A stretch of DNA of 62,355 bases from JBBDSU01 sp040904825 (GTDB taxonomy: Bacteria; Actinomycetota; Nitriliruptoria; Nitriliruptorales; Nitriliruptoraceae), in NCBI GenBank assembly GCA_040904825.1, contig JBBDSU010000005.1, positions 1 to 62,355 on the forward strand, written 5' to 3'. Shown one piece after another: positions 7,679 to 17,601 of this stretch. Position 1 is the first letter of the stretch. Every line of letters begins with the position of its first letter. The notes below the pieces were generated by a model. It worked only from the letters and a program-made list of their open reading frames with translations, made no database searches and was not told the origin of the DNA. The position numbers and the translations under genes are program-made.

Positions 7679-9895
7679 GTGACCAAAACTTTCCGCGAAC
7701 TCGGCGTTGCCGAGCCACTCTGTGCCGCCCTCGATTCGCAAGGCATCCTCGATGCCTTCCCCATCCAAGAACTCACGCTGCCGCTGGCCCTGGCCGGCAA
7801 TGACCTCATTGGCCAAGCCCGCACCGGTACCGGCAAGACCTTCGCGTTCGGGTTGCCGCTGTTGCAGCGCATCGATCCGAGCAAGGCCATCACCCAGGCA
7901 CTCATCGTGGTGCCAACCCGTGAGCTGTGCCTGCAGGTCCACAACGACCTGACGATCGGGACGACGCTGGGTGTGACATCCATCGCTGTGTATGGGGGCG
8001 TTGGCTACGACGATCAGATCGCAGCCCTCGAGAAGGGAGCCCACGTGGTCGTGGGTACCCCAGGACGGCTCCTTGACCTGCTGGACCGTCGCGTGCTGGA
8101 CCTGTCACAGGTCACTCAACTGGTCCTCGATGAAGCCGACGAAATGCTCGACATGGGGTTCCTGCCTGATGTTGAGCGGCTCGTCGAAGCATGTCCGACC
8201 GAGGGCCGTCACACGATGCTGTTCTCGGCGACGATGCCGACCGCAATCGTCAAGTTGGGGCGCCGGTACATGCACCACCCGACCTTCACCCGCGCGGATC
8301 ACGAACAGGTCGGCACGGTGCCGACGGTCAAGCAGTTCTTCTTCCAGGTGCACCGGATGGACAAGCCTCGTGTGCTCGCCAGGATTCTCCAGGACGCTGG
8401 CCGGCAAGCGGTCTACGTCTTCGTCCGCACCAAGCACATGGCCGACCGGCTCGTCAACGAGCTTGAGGACCTGGGTACCCCGGCCATCGCCATCCACGGC
8501 GACCTGCGACAGACCACCCGTGAGCGCAACCTCGACCGGTTCCGTTCCGGAAAGGCCACCGTGCTGGTGGCGACCGAGGTGGCCGCCCGTGGACTGGACG
8601 TCGACAACGTCACCCACGTCGTCAACTACGACTGCCCAGACGACGACAAGATGTATCTCCACCGCATCGGACGCACGGCACGTGCGGGTCGAGACGGCGT
8701 TGCCGTGACCTTCGCAGAACACAACGAGTCTGAACGGCTCAACGTGATCCGCAAGGCCGTGGGGGCCGAACAGGCGGTCGTGCCGATCTTTTCGACGTCA
8801 CCGGAATTGGCCGAGTGGTTCGATCTGCCGGCTGAGACACCGTGGTCGAGCTTCGCCGCCGATGCCATTAGCGCACGCTCATCCAATCGCACGGGCAGTC
8901 AACGCAAAGGTGCAAAGGCTTCCAGGCAGTCGTCGGGGCGATCGTCGGGCGAGTCGTTAGGCCAGTCATCAGGCCAGTCCGCCGGCAAGGCGTCGTCTGA
9001 AAGCTCGCCGGGTCAGTCTGGGCGGCGCGGGCAGAGCACATCGACGTCACGCCCCAACGGACGCAGCACACAGCTGGACGAGGCGGCGTCGGCATCTGGC
9101 GACGCTGGCACACGCTCGAGTAGTACTCGGCGCTCCCGTTCTGACGGCACCCGCAGCCGACAGGCTCCCGGCAACAACGGCAGCAGCCAGGGCGCAACCA
9201 CTGCATCCGGCGATGATGCGCCCAAGGCATCAAGCGACACTGACGCACGCGATGGCGCTCAAGGAGATAGGGCCCCGTCGAACGGCGGCACCGCAAGGTC
9301 GAACGACAACGATGCCGCCGGAGCCCGGTCGAGGACACGGACACGCACGCGCCAACGTTCCACCGACACCAGCAACGATGCTTCCGAAGGATCTGCCAAC
9401 GTCACCTCGGAGGGCCGCAGCTCATCAGGACGGACGCGGGCCCGAGGTGGATCCGGCCGTTCGTCCGCGTCTCAGCCGCGTGGCCGCGGCGACGGCAGCG
9501 CTCCGCGCAACAATGCGGACAACACGCCGCGCGGCAACGGGAGCGCTGACGGACGGCAAGGAAAGGGCGGCGGCAAGCAGCAGACGAGCAGCGAATCGTC
9601 CGGTGACCCAGAGCGCCAGGGATCATCTCGTGGCCGGGACCGTCAGGAAACCTCTGGCAGCGGCCGGAATTCCCGTGATGGCCAGTCGTCGCGCGGACGT
9701 GGCCAGTCGTCTCGCGGAGGCAGCCAGTCCTCGCGCGGAAGCAGCCAGTCATCGCGCGGAGACAACGGCGGGGGCGGTTCAGGCGACAGTCGAGGCGCCT
9801 CGCCATCCCGAGCGGTCCAGGCCCCAGGACCCGAAGCCCGCGGCGAAGGCCAGCCACAGGTCGCCCGCACCGTCAAGGTCGAGCACCTGCCCTGA
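7679..9895 (+). CDS. DEAD-box RNA helicase with long Arg/Gly/Ser/Gln-rich tail
   Basis: From GTG 7679 (GAGAG just upstream) the protein is 738 aa. The core (1-about 400) has the Q-motif (FRELGVAEPL, IQELTLPLAL), motif I ARTGTGKT, DEAD box, SAT, and motif VI HRIGRTARAGR. Residues from about 405 to the end form a roughly 330-residue low-complexity tail rich in S, G, R, Q and N. Runs such as RGRGQSSRGGSQSSRGSSQ occur near the end. Similar tails on DeaD/RhlE-type helicases bind RNA and can drive condensate formation; that role here is inference. The frame is open upstream and an in-frame ATG at about 7604 is an alternative start. Confidence 0.9.
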   Translation: MTKTFRELGVAEPLCAALDSQGILDAFPIQELTLPLALAGNDLIGQARTGTGKTFAFGLPLLQRIDPSKAITQALIVVPTRELCLQVHNDLTIGTTLGVTSIAVYGGVGYDDQIAALEKGAHVVVGTPGRLLDLLDRRVLDLSQVTQLVLDEADEMLDMGFLPDVERLVEACPTEGRHTMLFSATMPTAIVKLGRRYMHHPTFTRADHEQVGTVPTVKQFFFQVHRMDKPRVLARILQDAGRQAVYVFVRTKHMADRLVNELEDLGTPAIAIHGDLRQTTRERNLDRFRSGKATVLVATEVAARGLDVDNVTHVVNYDCPDDDKMYLHRIGRTARAGRDGVAVTFAEHNESERLNVIRKAVGAEQAVVPIFSTSPELAEWFDLPAETPWSSFAADAISARSSNRTGSQRKGAKASRQSSGRSSGESLGQSSGQSAGKASSESSPGQSGRRGQSTSTSRPNGRSTQLDEAASASGDAGTRSSSTRRSRSDGTRSRQAPGNNGSSQGATTASGDDAPKASSDTDARDGAQGDRAPSNGGTARSNDNDAAGARSRTRTRTRQRSTDTSNDASEGSANVTSEGRSSSGRTRARGGSGRSSASQPRGRGDGSAPRNNADNTPRGNGSADGRQGKGGGKQQTSSESSGDPERQGSSRGRDRQETSGSGRNSRDGQSSRGRGQSSRGGSQSSRGSSQSSRGDNGGGGSGDSRGASPSRAVQAPGPEARGEGQPQVARTVKVEHLP

Positions 9896-10048
9896 CAAAG
9901 GCGTGTTCGTGACGGACTGACTGACGGGCCCCAGTCGACCCAACGTGGGCAAGTTTCACGCGCAGTGCGGGCAACCCGGCCACCTCAACCTCGGGCCCAC
10001 CCCTGAACCAGTCCTACGTCACGTCCAACATCACGCCCAACCCCACGG

Positions 10049-10633
10049 TCACAGCAACCCGAGCTTGGCCGCTTCGGCGACGGCGCCGGCCCGATTGCGC
10101 ACCCCGAGTTTGTCGTAGAGCTCCTGGGCGTAGGCCTTGACCGTTCGTTCGGTCACACCAAGTTCAGCCCCGATTTCCGCGTTTGTCATGCCCTTAGCCA
10201 TCAATTCCAGCACCTGCTGCTGCCGTGGCGACAGATGCGGACCGGCTTCGACGACTGACGGCAGTTCGAAGACCACCGTCGCATCCTCAGCCTCAGACGC
10301 AGCCGCAGGGTCCTCGAAGACAGCCGTCACGGGCCCAAAACTCACTTTGTCCCCATGTCGAATCACCTTCGGACCATCGATCGCCGCGCCGTTGACTTTC
10401 GTCCCTGCGCTGGAGCCCAGGTCAGTGATGATCATCACGGATGCTTCGCGTCGCACCTCGGCATGCACACGTGAGACCCGCGGATCAGCAACCACGTAGG
10501 CATTGTCACTACGCCTTCCGAGCGTTGCGACATCGCGGTCGAGGCGGATCACCTTGCCCGAAAACACGCCTCCGGTGAAATGCAACACCGGCACGGGTAT
10601 GACCTTCTGAGCTTTCTGGACGGTGCGTTCCAC
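10049..10633 (-). CDS. FHA-LuxR fusion transcriptional regulator
   Basis: The product is 194 aa. Residues about 15-105 are an FHA domain with the phosphothreonine-binding residues GRRSDNAYV, SRVHAEVRR and GTKVNG. Residues 130-194 are a LuxR/NarL helix-turn-helix (LSPRQQQVLELMAKGMTNAE, then ERTVKAYAQELYDKLGVRN). There is no receiver domain. The architecture suggests a transcription factor whose partner contacts depend on Ser/Thr kinase phosphorylation. The start is GTG 10633 with GAGGAGG 4-5 nt upstream. No kinase gene is in the window. Confidence 0.88.
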   Translation of the reverse strand: MERTVQKAQKVIPVPVLHFTGGVFSGKVIRLDRDVATLGRRSDNAYVVADPRVSRVHAEVRREASVMIITDLGSSAGTKVNGAAIDGPKVIRHGDKVSFGPVTAVFEDPAAASEAEDATVVFELPSVVEAGPHLSPRQQQVLELMAKGMTNAEIGAELGVTERTVKAYAQELYDKLGVRNRAGAVAEAAKLGLL

Positions 10634-10755
10634 GACGCCTCCTCAGTGTGTGGCCGCTGATGCTGACGCAATGTCAGCACACGAACCATCGGGCGGCGAG
10701 CCGATCAACAGTGTACGGATGGACACCGGACGAAAGGGAGATTCGCTGGGACGAT

Positions 10756-11592
10756 TCAGGTACGGCGGCTCCGCAACGCTTCGACCTGTTCACGATCAGT
10801 CGTGGCAGAGCCAAGCAGGTTGGTCTTGGCTTCACCGTGGTAGTCAGAGCCCGCGGTCACCACCAACCCCAAGCCAGCGGCGAGCTGGCGATAATGCTGG
10901 CACTGGGTCTCATCATGATCGGGATGGTCTGCTTCGATCCCCGCCAAACCGGCGGCGGCGAGCTCGTCGATGACGACATCATCGATGCCGCCGACACCGT
11001 CTCGTGCCCCGTAGAGCCCGGGGTGGGCGAGCACCGCGACTCCGCCGGCCGCAACCAGCAGCTCAACCGCCCGTACCGGGTGGACGGCATGTTTCTCGAC
11101 GTTGGCAGGTCCACCGTCGGCCAGATACCGATCGAAGACCTCACGGGCTGAGGTGACAGCACCAGATTCGACCACCGCCTGGGCGATGTGGGGACGTCCG
11201 ATCGGCGCCGCGCCGGCAATCTTGGCGACCCGTTCAAAGGTGATGTCGATGCCTAGCTCGTTGAACCGACTGACGATCCGGCGAGCTCGCTCGGTTCGTT
11301 CATCGCGCAGCCGGGCGAGTTCGGCGACCAACGGTCCGTCATCGGGCGCGACCCAGTAGCCCAGCACATGCACCGACCAACCGTCGAGCTCGGCGGAGAA
11401 CTCTGTTCCCGGCACGATCTCCAGCGCGGTGCCATCGGCGGCAGCCAGTGCTTGCTCGAATCCCGCGGTCGTATCGTGGTCGGTCACGCCGAGGCCGTCG
11501 AGCCCGAGCGCGACCGCGTCAGCAACGTTCTGCTCGATCGTGGTGGTGCCATCGGACAGCGTCGAATGGGTGTGGAGGTCGAACCCGGGCAT
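10756..11592 (-). CDS. PHP-domain phosphoesterase (RNase AM/YciV-like)
   Basis: The 278-aa product matches the PHP family. Metal-binding motifs are in order: DLHTHSTLSDG at the N-terminus, GVTDHD, PGTEF, GRPHIA and LAHPG, then a late SDYHG. This set is typical of YciV/RnaAM-like enzymes, which hydrolyse 3',5'-nucleotide bisphosphates and trim RNA 5' ends, rather than of polymerase or histidinol phosphatase PHP proteins. The ATG at 11592 begins four codons before the first motif strand. It is divergent from the next gene. Confidence 0.88.
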   Translation of the reverse strand: MPGFDLHTHSTLSDGTTTIEQNVADAVALGLDGLGVTDHDTTAGFEQALAAADGTALEIVPGTEFSAELDGWSVHVLGYWVAPDDGPLVAELARLRDERTERARRIVSRFNELGIDITFERVAKIAGAAPIGRPHIAQAVVESGAVTSAREVFDRYLADGGPANVEKHAVHPVRAVELLVAAGGVAVLAHPGLYGARDGVGGIDDVVIDELAAAGLAGIEADHPDHDETQCQHYRQLAAGLGLVVTAGSDYHGEAKTNLLGSATTDREQVEALRSRRT

Positions 11593-11908
11593 GATGCTCC
11601 TCGTCCTCGGCCTCTCCAGCCAGCAGCGACGCGATCAATGGCGGCCGCGGACCATGTCGCCGCCGGTCACGTCGTTCACGGCGTGAGCCAGACCCGCACG
11701 GTAGCGACGTATCCCGACACGACAGCGCGACCCCGGATACCCAACAACACGGCGACAACCCCAGCTGCAAGGTGCCCACGATCCCAGCTGCTAGGTGTCC
11801 ACGACCGGGCACGGACAGCTCTTCGTCACCTGCGCGGACCCAGGCGGCACCTCGCCCGAGCTAGGCTGCCGACGCAGCGGAGCCCCCTACCTCGGAGTCG
11901 ACCGCGAC
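11593..11908. other. Divergent intergenic region with 23-bp tandem duplication
   Basis: This 316-bp stretch holds the promoters of two divergent genes. Two 23-bp units at 11760-11782 and 11783-11805 differ at a few positions. No gene is supported here. Confidence 0.6.
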
Positions 11909-12682
11909 ATGTCTCAAGTGCGTGTGATGTCTGCGATGGCCTACGACCTCGCCTCCTACCAGGAATCGGGATTTGCCGATCCCTCTATCACGATGCGTGG
12001 CGAGCTTCCCGGCATGGCCGAGGGGTTCGAGATCGCCCGCGTCTACAAGGGTTCTCAGGGCCTGGTCGAAGAGGTGGTGGCATTGGCCCGTCCAGATGGG
12101 AAGATCATCTGGCGGTCACCCACGCGAGTGCTCTCCCTGCGGGGCGAGATGTTCGAGGACCTCTTTCGCACGCAAGTCCATGAGCGGCTGGAGATCTCGT
12201 CGACCGATGAACACACCCTGGTGATCTACATCGATGGCCAGCTCGCCGCGCGCTTGCCGGTCTTCATCAGGGCCCCCGAATCGGCACATGGCGCAGGCGT
12301 GTTCGAAGAAGCGACGCAAGCTGCCTTGAAGAAGAGTGCGCTGTGCTGGCTGACCATCCCGCAGAAGAAGGGCGGGGCCATCACCCGGCCGGCGTGGTAC
12401 GTCCAGCAGGGTGCTTCCTTGTTCGTCCTCAAGGGCGAGTCCGAGCAACGCTTGCCCGGCCTCGAAGACGCCTCGACGGTGACGATCACGATCAAGTCGA
12501 AAGACGTCAAGGCCACCATCGGAACAACCGAAGCCGACGTGCGGATCGTGACCGACAGCGACGAGTTCGACAAATTTGCCGCGCTCGGTCTCGGCACACG
12601 CCTGAACCTCAAAGACGGCAACGACGCACTCCAGCGATGGAAAGACACCTGCGTGCTGGCAGAGCTCACGCCCAGGGTGTGA
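11909..12682 (+). CDS. Hypothetical soluble protein
   Basis: The 257-aa product starts at ATG 11909 with GGAG 10 nt upstream. It contains no signal peptide or membrane segment. The C-terminal half (from RPAWYVQQGASLFVLKGESE through the TVTITIKSKD strand) has the alternating-strand look of a PPOX-type split-barrel protein. That resemblance is weak and I do not assign a function. It ends 14 nt before the convergent lipoprotein gene. Confidence 0.75.
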   Translation: MSQVRVMSAMAYDLASYQESGFADPSITMRGELPGMAEGFEIARVYKGSQGLVEEVVALARPDGKIIWRSPTRVLSLRGEMFEDLFRTQVHERLEISSTDEHTLVIYIDGQLAARLPVFIRAPESAHGAGVFEEATQAALKKSALCWLTIPQKKGGAITRPAWYVQQGASLFVLKGESEQRLPGLEDASTVTITIKSKDVKATIGTTEADVRIVTDSDEFDKFAALGLGTRLNLKDGNDALQRWKDTCVLAELTPRV

Positions 12683-12696
12683 CCTGCGTGTCCTTG

Positions 12697-13503
12697 TCAG
12701 TCGCGGGCGATGTTGCGTCTGCGACGCCATGACCTCGTTGCGACCAACGCGGCCGCAACGACGACTGTGGCCACCAGCCACCACGCAACTTGCCTCCACA
12801 GATCGCGCTCTGAGACGGCCTGAGGCTCTGCCACCGCGTGGATGGTGCGCAGCTCACCAACCGGGAGTTCCCATCTCACGGTCGAACCGTCGAGCATGTC
12901 GCCATCGTCATCGGTGACGACTCCGGGCAACTCGAGGCTGAAATGTGCGTCGACCACATCCGCAGTGAGTGCTGACAACTCCTGCGAGCTGGGGCCGACC
13001 GCCACGCCGTCGATCAGCAGACCAACGTCGCGAGGAGGCCGAAGCTGCGCGTGGCCCGATACCACCACGACTCCGAGGTCATCCTGGTCGATCACAAGGT
13101 CGATGATCAAGGCAGGAGCCGCGTCGTCGGCACCTGCTGACAGTTCCCGCAACGCATCGGCGACGCCACCTGGATGCTCGACCTCGCGTATCAAGGTGAC
13201 CACGAGCGACCCGTCCGCATCTGTCCTGCGATCGACCAACCATTCGGTGCCGATCGCACCAGCCGCCAGAGACGCTGTCGGGTCCACCTCAAACTCGTCG
13301 AGGTGACGCACCATCACGGCATCGAGGCTGAATTGGGCGACGACCCGACCAGTGAGGTCTGGCTCCACCTCGGCGGTGGCGCCAACACCCAGTCGGCATC
13401 CTGCCACCAGCATTGCGACAATGGCCACGATCACGAACCGGCTGACGGACCGCGACCGCACCCTAGAACTCACCCAAGAGCTCAACAACCGAGGGCGCAT
13501 CAT
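12697..13503 (-). CDS. LppM-like lipoprotein with C-terminal membrane anchor
   Basis: The product is 268 aa. A hydrophobic signal segment ends in a lipobox, MLVAGC, at about residue 35. The mature part has an alternating-strand domain, then a single C-terminal helix (WWLVATVVVAAALVATRS) and a basic tail. This order of lipobox, soluble domain, TM and short basic tail matches actinobacterial LppM. LppM is an envelope lipoprotein linked to phagosome processing in mycobacteria. The ATG at 13503 (or 13500) gives a signal peptide with a normal basic n-region. Identification rests on architecture plus domain flavour. Confidence 0.7.
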   Translation of the reverse strand: MMRPRLLSSWVSSRVRSRSVSRFVIVAIVAMLVAGCRLGVGATAEVEPDLTGRVVAQFSLDAVMVRHLDEFEVDPTASLAAGAIGTEWLVDRRTDADGSLVVTLIREVEHPGGVADALRELSAGADDAAPALIIDLVIDQDDLGVVVVSGHAQLRPPRDVGLLIDGVAVGPSSQELSALTADVVDAHFSLELPGVVTDDDGDMLDGSTVRWELPVGELRTIHAVAEPQAVSERDLWRQVAWWLVATVVVAAALVATRSWRRRRNIARD

Positions 13504-13656
13504 CAGATCACTGGTTCGCGCCACGCAATCGACTCCTGGTCGTGAAGGGATCGATGACGATCCACCGCAGGTGATGTTAGTGACGGCACTCACTCCTGAT
13601 TGGTGGTCGACAGTGCGTCGGTACCCTGCTCGATACCAACTCAGGAAGGTCACGAC

Positions 13657-14772
13657 GTGCCCACCGAAGCACAAATCATGGAGGCACTCGCCACCGTCGA
13701 GGACCCCGAAATCGGCAAGCCGATCACCGAACTCGGCATGGTCGAAGAAGTCGTCATCCAGGACCGCACTGTCGGCGTCCGCATCAAGCTGACAATCCCT
13801 GGCTGTCCTCTCAAGGACCGCATCACCTCGGAGGTGACAGCAGCCGTCAAGACGCTCGATGGGGTCGACGACGTACAGGTCGCGTTCGGATCAATGTCGG
13901 ACGAGGAACGCCAGCAGCTGTCGGCTGGACTTCGTGCGGAGCGCGGCGCCGCCAACCCGGAGTTGAGCATCCCCTTTGCAACGGCAGACTCATCGACGAA
14001 GGTCATCGCGGTTGCATCAGGCAAGGGCGGCGTCGGCAAGTCATCGGTCACCGTGAACCTGGCCGCAGCGCTGGCGGCAGAAGGGCACCGTGTCGGCGTG
14101 CTTGATGCCGACATCTGGGGCTATTCCATCCCCCGGATGCTCGGGGTGTCGGGCAAGCCTGTCGCCTTCGAAGGCATGGTGATGCCGCTGCAGGCCCACG
14201 ATTGCAAGGTCATCTCGATCGGCTTCTTCACCGACCCTGACCGGTCAGTCATCTGGCGCGGACCGATGCTGCACCGTGCGCTGCAGCAGTTCCTGGCCGA
14301 CGTCCACTGGGGCGAGCTGGACTTCCTGCTCTGCGACCTGCCTCCTGGCACAGGCGACATCGCGATCTCGCTGGCCCAGATGCTGCCGAATGCCGACATG
14401 ATCGTGGTGACCACGCCTCAACAGGCCGCGCAAAAGGTGGCCTTGCGTGCCGGCAAAGCGACCGAGCAGACCGGCATGAAGGTGACCGGTGTCATCGAAA
14501 ACATGGCGTTGTTCACCTGCCCGGACTGTGGCTCGTCGCACGAGCTCTTCGGATCAGGCGGTGGTCAGGAGCTGGCCGAAGCCCTCGGCACCGAGTTGCT
14601 CGGCCGCATTCCGATCGACCCGCGACTGCGCGAAGGCGGCGACGCCGGTGTTCCACTGGTCCTGTCGCACCCTGACGTCCCTGCGTCGATCGCCATCCGT
14701 GACATCGCGACCTCGATCGCGGCGAACGCAAAGTCACTCGTTGGGCGCTCGCTGCCGCTGGCAATGTCCTGA
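13657..14772 (+). CDS. mrp: Mrp/ApbC Fe-S cluster carrier ATPase
   Basis: The 371-aa product has an N-terminal MIP18/DUF59 domain (about 1-85) and a ParA-like NTPase domain. The deviant Walker A is SGKGGVGKSSVTVN. CPDCG near residue 290 is the CxxC that holds a bridging [4Fe-4S] cluster between two subunits. It loads clusters onto apo-proteins in the cytosol. The start is GTG 13657 with AGGAAGG about 7 nt upstream. In Mycobacterium mrp lies a few genes from tatB and htrA, as here. Confidence 0.93.
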   Translation: MPTEAQIMEALATVEDPEIGKPITELGMVEEVVIQDRTVGVRIKLTIPGCPLKDRITSEVTAAVKTLDGVDDVQVAFGSMSDEERQQLSAGLRAERGAANPELSIPFATADSSTKVIAVASGKGGVGKSSVTVNLAAALAAEGHRVGVLDADIWGYSIPRMLGVSGKPVAFEGMVMPLQAHDCKVISIGFFTDPDRSVIWRGPMLHRALQQFLADVHWGELDFLLCDLPPGTGDIAISLAQMLPNADMIVVTTPQQAAQKVALRAGKATEQTGMKVTGVIENMALFTCPDCGSSHELFGSGGGQELAEALGTELLGRIPIDPRLREGGDAGVPLVLSHPDVPASIAIRDIATSIAANAKSLVGRSLPLAMS

Positions 14773-14935
14773 CGTCGTTCCCTGGCGTCGGCCGGCTCGA
14801 TTGACGGGCGTCGCCAACGACGAGGCCGCGAATTTCCGTGCGCACCCATCCCTGCAGGCGCGACCATGCAAGCGCGTCTGCATAGGCGCGGCCTGACTGG
14901 CGACATCAACGAGTTCAGCTTCCGTGAGTCTTGCG

Positions 14936-15517
14936 CTATCTGCGAGCAATCGCGCGCCACACGGCAGCGCACAGTGCGCCTATCCCCCATCCCGCGATGA
15001 CGTCGGTGAAATGATGGACGCCAACGTGCAAGCGTGACACCCCGACAGCGCCGGCTGCCGACCAGACGACGGCACGCCCTGCAGGCCCCAGGGTGGGAGA
15101 CAAGGTCACCGCCATCGCGGCCGCCACAGCTGAGTGGCCCGACGGCCACGACGTTCCCGCGGGAACCGACACGAGCCGGGTCGCCGTGCCCAGTTCGTAG
15201 GGACGCTGGCGAATGAGCAGCGGCTTGGCCGCCTGAGCGGCGCCCCACGCTGCAAGCCCAGATACCCCGACGTCGACCGCCGCGCGATGCCGTCCGGAAA
15301 CTGTCAGGCTGATCACGACCCCAGCAAGCCCATACAACGAGCCGAGGTCAGTCGCCGCGCTGACCACACGATCGACGCGTGGCTCGTGTCCCTTGGCAAC
15401 CTTGTCGCGCAGATAGTTGTCGAAGGGCGCCGCGGCACCGGAACGCACAGCCGAGTAGGACCCTGCGACCGCACCGATAGCCAGTCCGATGCCAATCGTG
15501 CGACGCAATGCCCCCAT
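14936..15517 (-). CDS. PAP2-family membrane phosphatase
   Basis: The 193-aa membrane protein carries the three PAP2 motifs: KPLLIRQRP, SWPSGHSA and SRLHVGVHHFTDVIAG. Such enzymes dephosphorylate lipid phosphates such as undecaprenyl pyrophosphate or phosphatidic acid at the outer face of the membrane. Its ATG overlaps the tatB stop in TGATG, so translation is coupled. The preceding convergent gene is mrp. Confidence 0.9.
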   Translation of the reverse strand: MGALRRTIGIGLAIGAVAGSYSAVRSGAAAPFDNYLRDKVAKGHEPRVDRVVSAATDLGSLYGLAGVVISLTVSGRHRAAVDVGVSGLAAWGAAQAAKPLLIRQRPYELGTATRLVSVPAGTSWPSGHSAVAAAMAVTLSPTLGPAGRAVVWSAAGAVGVSRLHVGVHHFTDVIAGWGIGALCAAVWRAIARR

Positions 15518-15927
15518 CAGGTTGCTTCCGTGTCGAAAGGCGGTGGCTGATCGGAGTCGCGTTGCCGCGGCGCCGCAGGCTGGTGAGCGGCACCGTGAGC
15601 CGTCGTCGCTCCCTTGCCACCAGGAGTTGCGGCCGCACCTCTCCGACCGGCTGGCCGAGCGCCTCCTCCAGATGACACGCCGGTCGGGCGACCATCGAAC
15701 CCAGCTTGGCGGCTCAGATCGTGCAGGTCCGTTTGGGCTTGCCGCAACTCGGCTTCCAGATCCTCGATCTCGGTGAGCCGGCGCAACTCGGCGATATTGC
15801 GTTGCGCTTCCGATCGGAACCGTGCGATGGTCTTCGCGACTGTGCGCGCAATCTCGGGCATTCTGTCCGGCCCGAAAACGAGCACGGCAACAACCACGAT
15901 CACGAGCAACTCCTGCACGCCGGGCAT
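15517..15927 (-). CDS. tatB: Sec-independent translocase protein TatB
   Basis: The 136-aa product has one N-terminal membrane helix (VQELLVIVVVAVLVFGPDRM), the FGP hinge, and an amphipathic helix (PEIARTVAKTIARFRSEAQR). A coiled-coil segment and a disordered Pro/Gly/Ala tail follow. Together with TatC it forms the receptor for twin-arginine substrates. The position directly downstream of htrA matches Mycobacterium (Rv1223-Rv1224). The stop overlaps the PAP2 start. Confidence 0.9.
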   Translation of the reverse strand: MPGVQELLVIVVVAVLVFGPDRMPEIARTVAKTIARFRSEAQRNIAELRRLTEIEDLEAELRQAQTDLHDLSRQAGFDGRPTGVSSGGGARPAGRRGAAATPGGKGATTAHGAAHQPAAPRQRDSDQPPPFDTEAT

Positions 15928-16036
15928 GGTCAGCTCGCTCCCGCGACAGAAGGGGCATGGGTCACCAAGAGGTTATCCCTGAGCCCATCAGATCACCTGT
16001 TCCTCACGGTCACGACGCCTTCGACGGCGGCAGGCG

Positions 16037-17601
16037 TCATCGGGGCCGTTCACCGAGCACGACATCGAAGGTCATCGACTCGCCATCGCGGATGATGCCC
16101 AGGACCACCCGGTCACCAGGTGCGCGTGCACGCACCTCAGCGACAAGCTGTGACATCGTCATCAATGGTTCACCGTCGACTTCGACGATGATGTCGCCAG
16201 GCCGCAGGTCTGCATCTGCCGCTCCGGTACCTGGCTGGACCGATTCGATGACTGCGCCTCGACTCGCTGGCAGTCCGAACTGGTCAGCGATGGCCGGCGT
16301 GACATCCACCCCGGTGATGCCCAGCAGCGGGTGGCGCACAAACCCTTGCGTAATGAGTTGATCAGCCGATGAGATCGCCTGGTCCACGGCGACAGCGAAG
16401 CCGACACCTTGACTCGCGCCGGTGCGCGACAAGATCGCAGTGTTGATCCCGACCAGTCGGCCCGACGAGTCGACCAGTGCGCCACCGGAGTTGCCAGGAT
16501 TGATGGCCGCATCGGTTTGGATCACGGCAGGGATGACGAGTCCCTGGCTGTCATCCACGCGAATCTCGCGATTGAGCGCACTGATGATGCCCGCCGTCAC
16601 GGTGGCATCAAGTCCGAAAGGTGATCCGATCGCAACGACGGTCTCACCGACCAGCAGCGGTTCATCTCTCGGCCTGAGCGCAATAGCCGGCAGACCCTCC
16701 AGCTCGATCTTGATGACAGCAAGGTCGTTCAATTCGTCGCTGCCGACCATCTCGGCTTCTACGACATCGCCACTCGACAACCTCACATTGATAGTCCATC
16801 CGCCTTCGACAGCTGGCGCGATCACGTGATGATTGGTGAGGATGTAGCCATCGGAGCGATAGATCACCCCGGATCCGATCGCTCCACGTCCGCCAGCCAG
16901 CTCGTCAGATCCGGCTACGTCGATCCGCACCACCGATGGGGTCACAGTCTGGGCAACAGCGGGAATGACACTGTTTGCGTTGCCAACATCTGGCGAAGGA
17001 GGAGGGGTCGTTCCGTTTACCGAGGGATCGATCGCGAGTTCGCTTGTTTCAGCCGCGGTCAGCTCCCCCAGCAAGAGGTAGGTCCCGGCGGTGCCCATCG
17101 ACGCTCCCACCAACGCTCCCAACACGACCGCGACCACGAGCGCACGCCCACGGAAACGACCGGTGGAAGTCTTGCCACGACCGCTTTGTTCCGTGACGAC
17201 AGGCGATTGAGTCGCAGGCGGAGGCGGCAGCGCCGCCACGGGAGCACCGACCGGGCCGTCATCAGCCTCGTCGCCCTCGACATGTGAGCTATCGGTGTCA
17301 CTACCCGCCAGATCTGCTGTCGTGCGGCCGTGACCGACGTCAGTGCCGTCATCGGAATGCGAGGCCGCCTCAGAGGCGATCGCCGGATNNNNNNNNNNNN
17401 NNNNNNNNNNNNNNNNNNNNNNNNNNNNNNNNNNNNNNNNNNNNNNNNNNNNNNNNNNNNNNNNNNNNNNNNNNNNNNNNNNNNNNNNCGGTCACCGCTG
17501 TAACGAGCGATCAACTCTGGGGTGTCTTGTGGACGCCAAGGACGCCGCCATTCCTCACGGTCATAACTCACGGTCGCTCCGTGCTCGTCGACGCTCCGCA
17601 T
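16037..17601 (-). CDS. htrA: HtrA/DegP-like membrane-anchored serine protease with PDZ domain (contains gap)
   Basis: Before the gap the frame starts at ATG 17601 (GGAG 8 nt upstream) and encodes 37 residues of cytoplasmic tail. After the gap at 17389-17488 the frame continues openly through an acidic segment (HVEGDEADDGP), a TM helix (ALVVAVVLGALVGASMGTAG), the trypsin-like domain and a PDZ domain. The catalytic triad is visible as TNHHVI (His), ELNDLAVIKI (Asp) and GNSGGALVD (Ser). The periplasmic-side protease degrades or senses misfolded envelope proteins. The frames on either side need a true gap of 3n+2 bases; the 100 N shown would break the frame. In mycobacteria sigE and rseA sit just upstream, and both are missing here. 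Confidence 0.88.
17389..17488. other. Assembly gap within htrA N-terminal tail
   Basis: This is 100 N of arbitrary length. No clear direct repeat borders it. Frame logic requires a true length of 3n+2. Confidence 0.95.
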
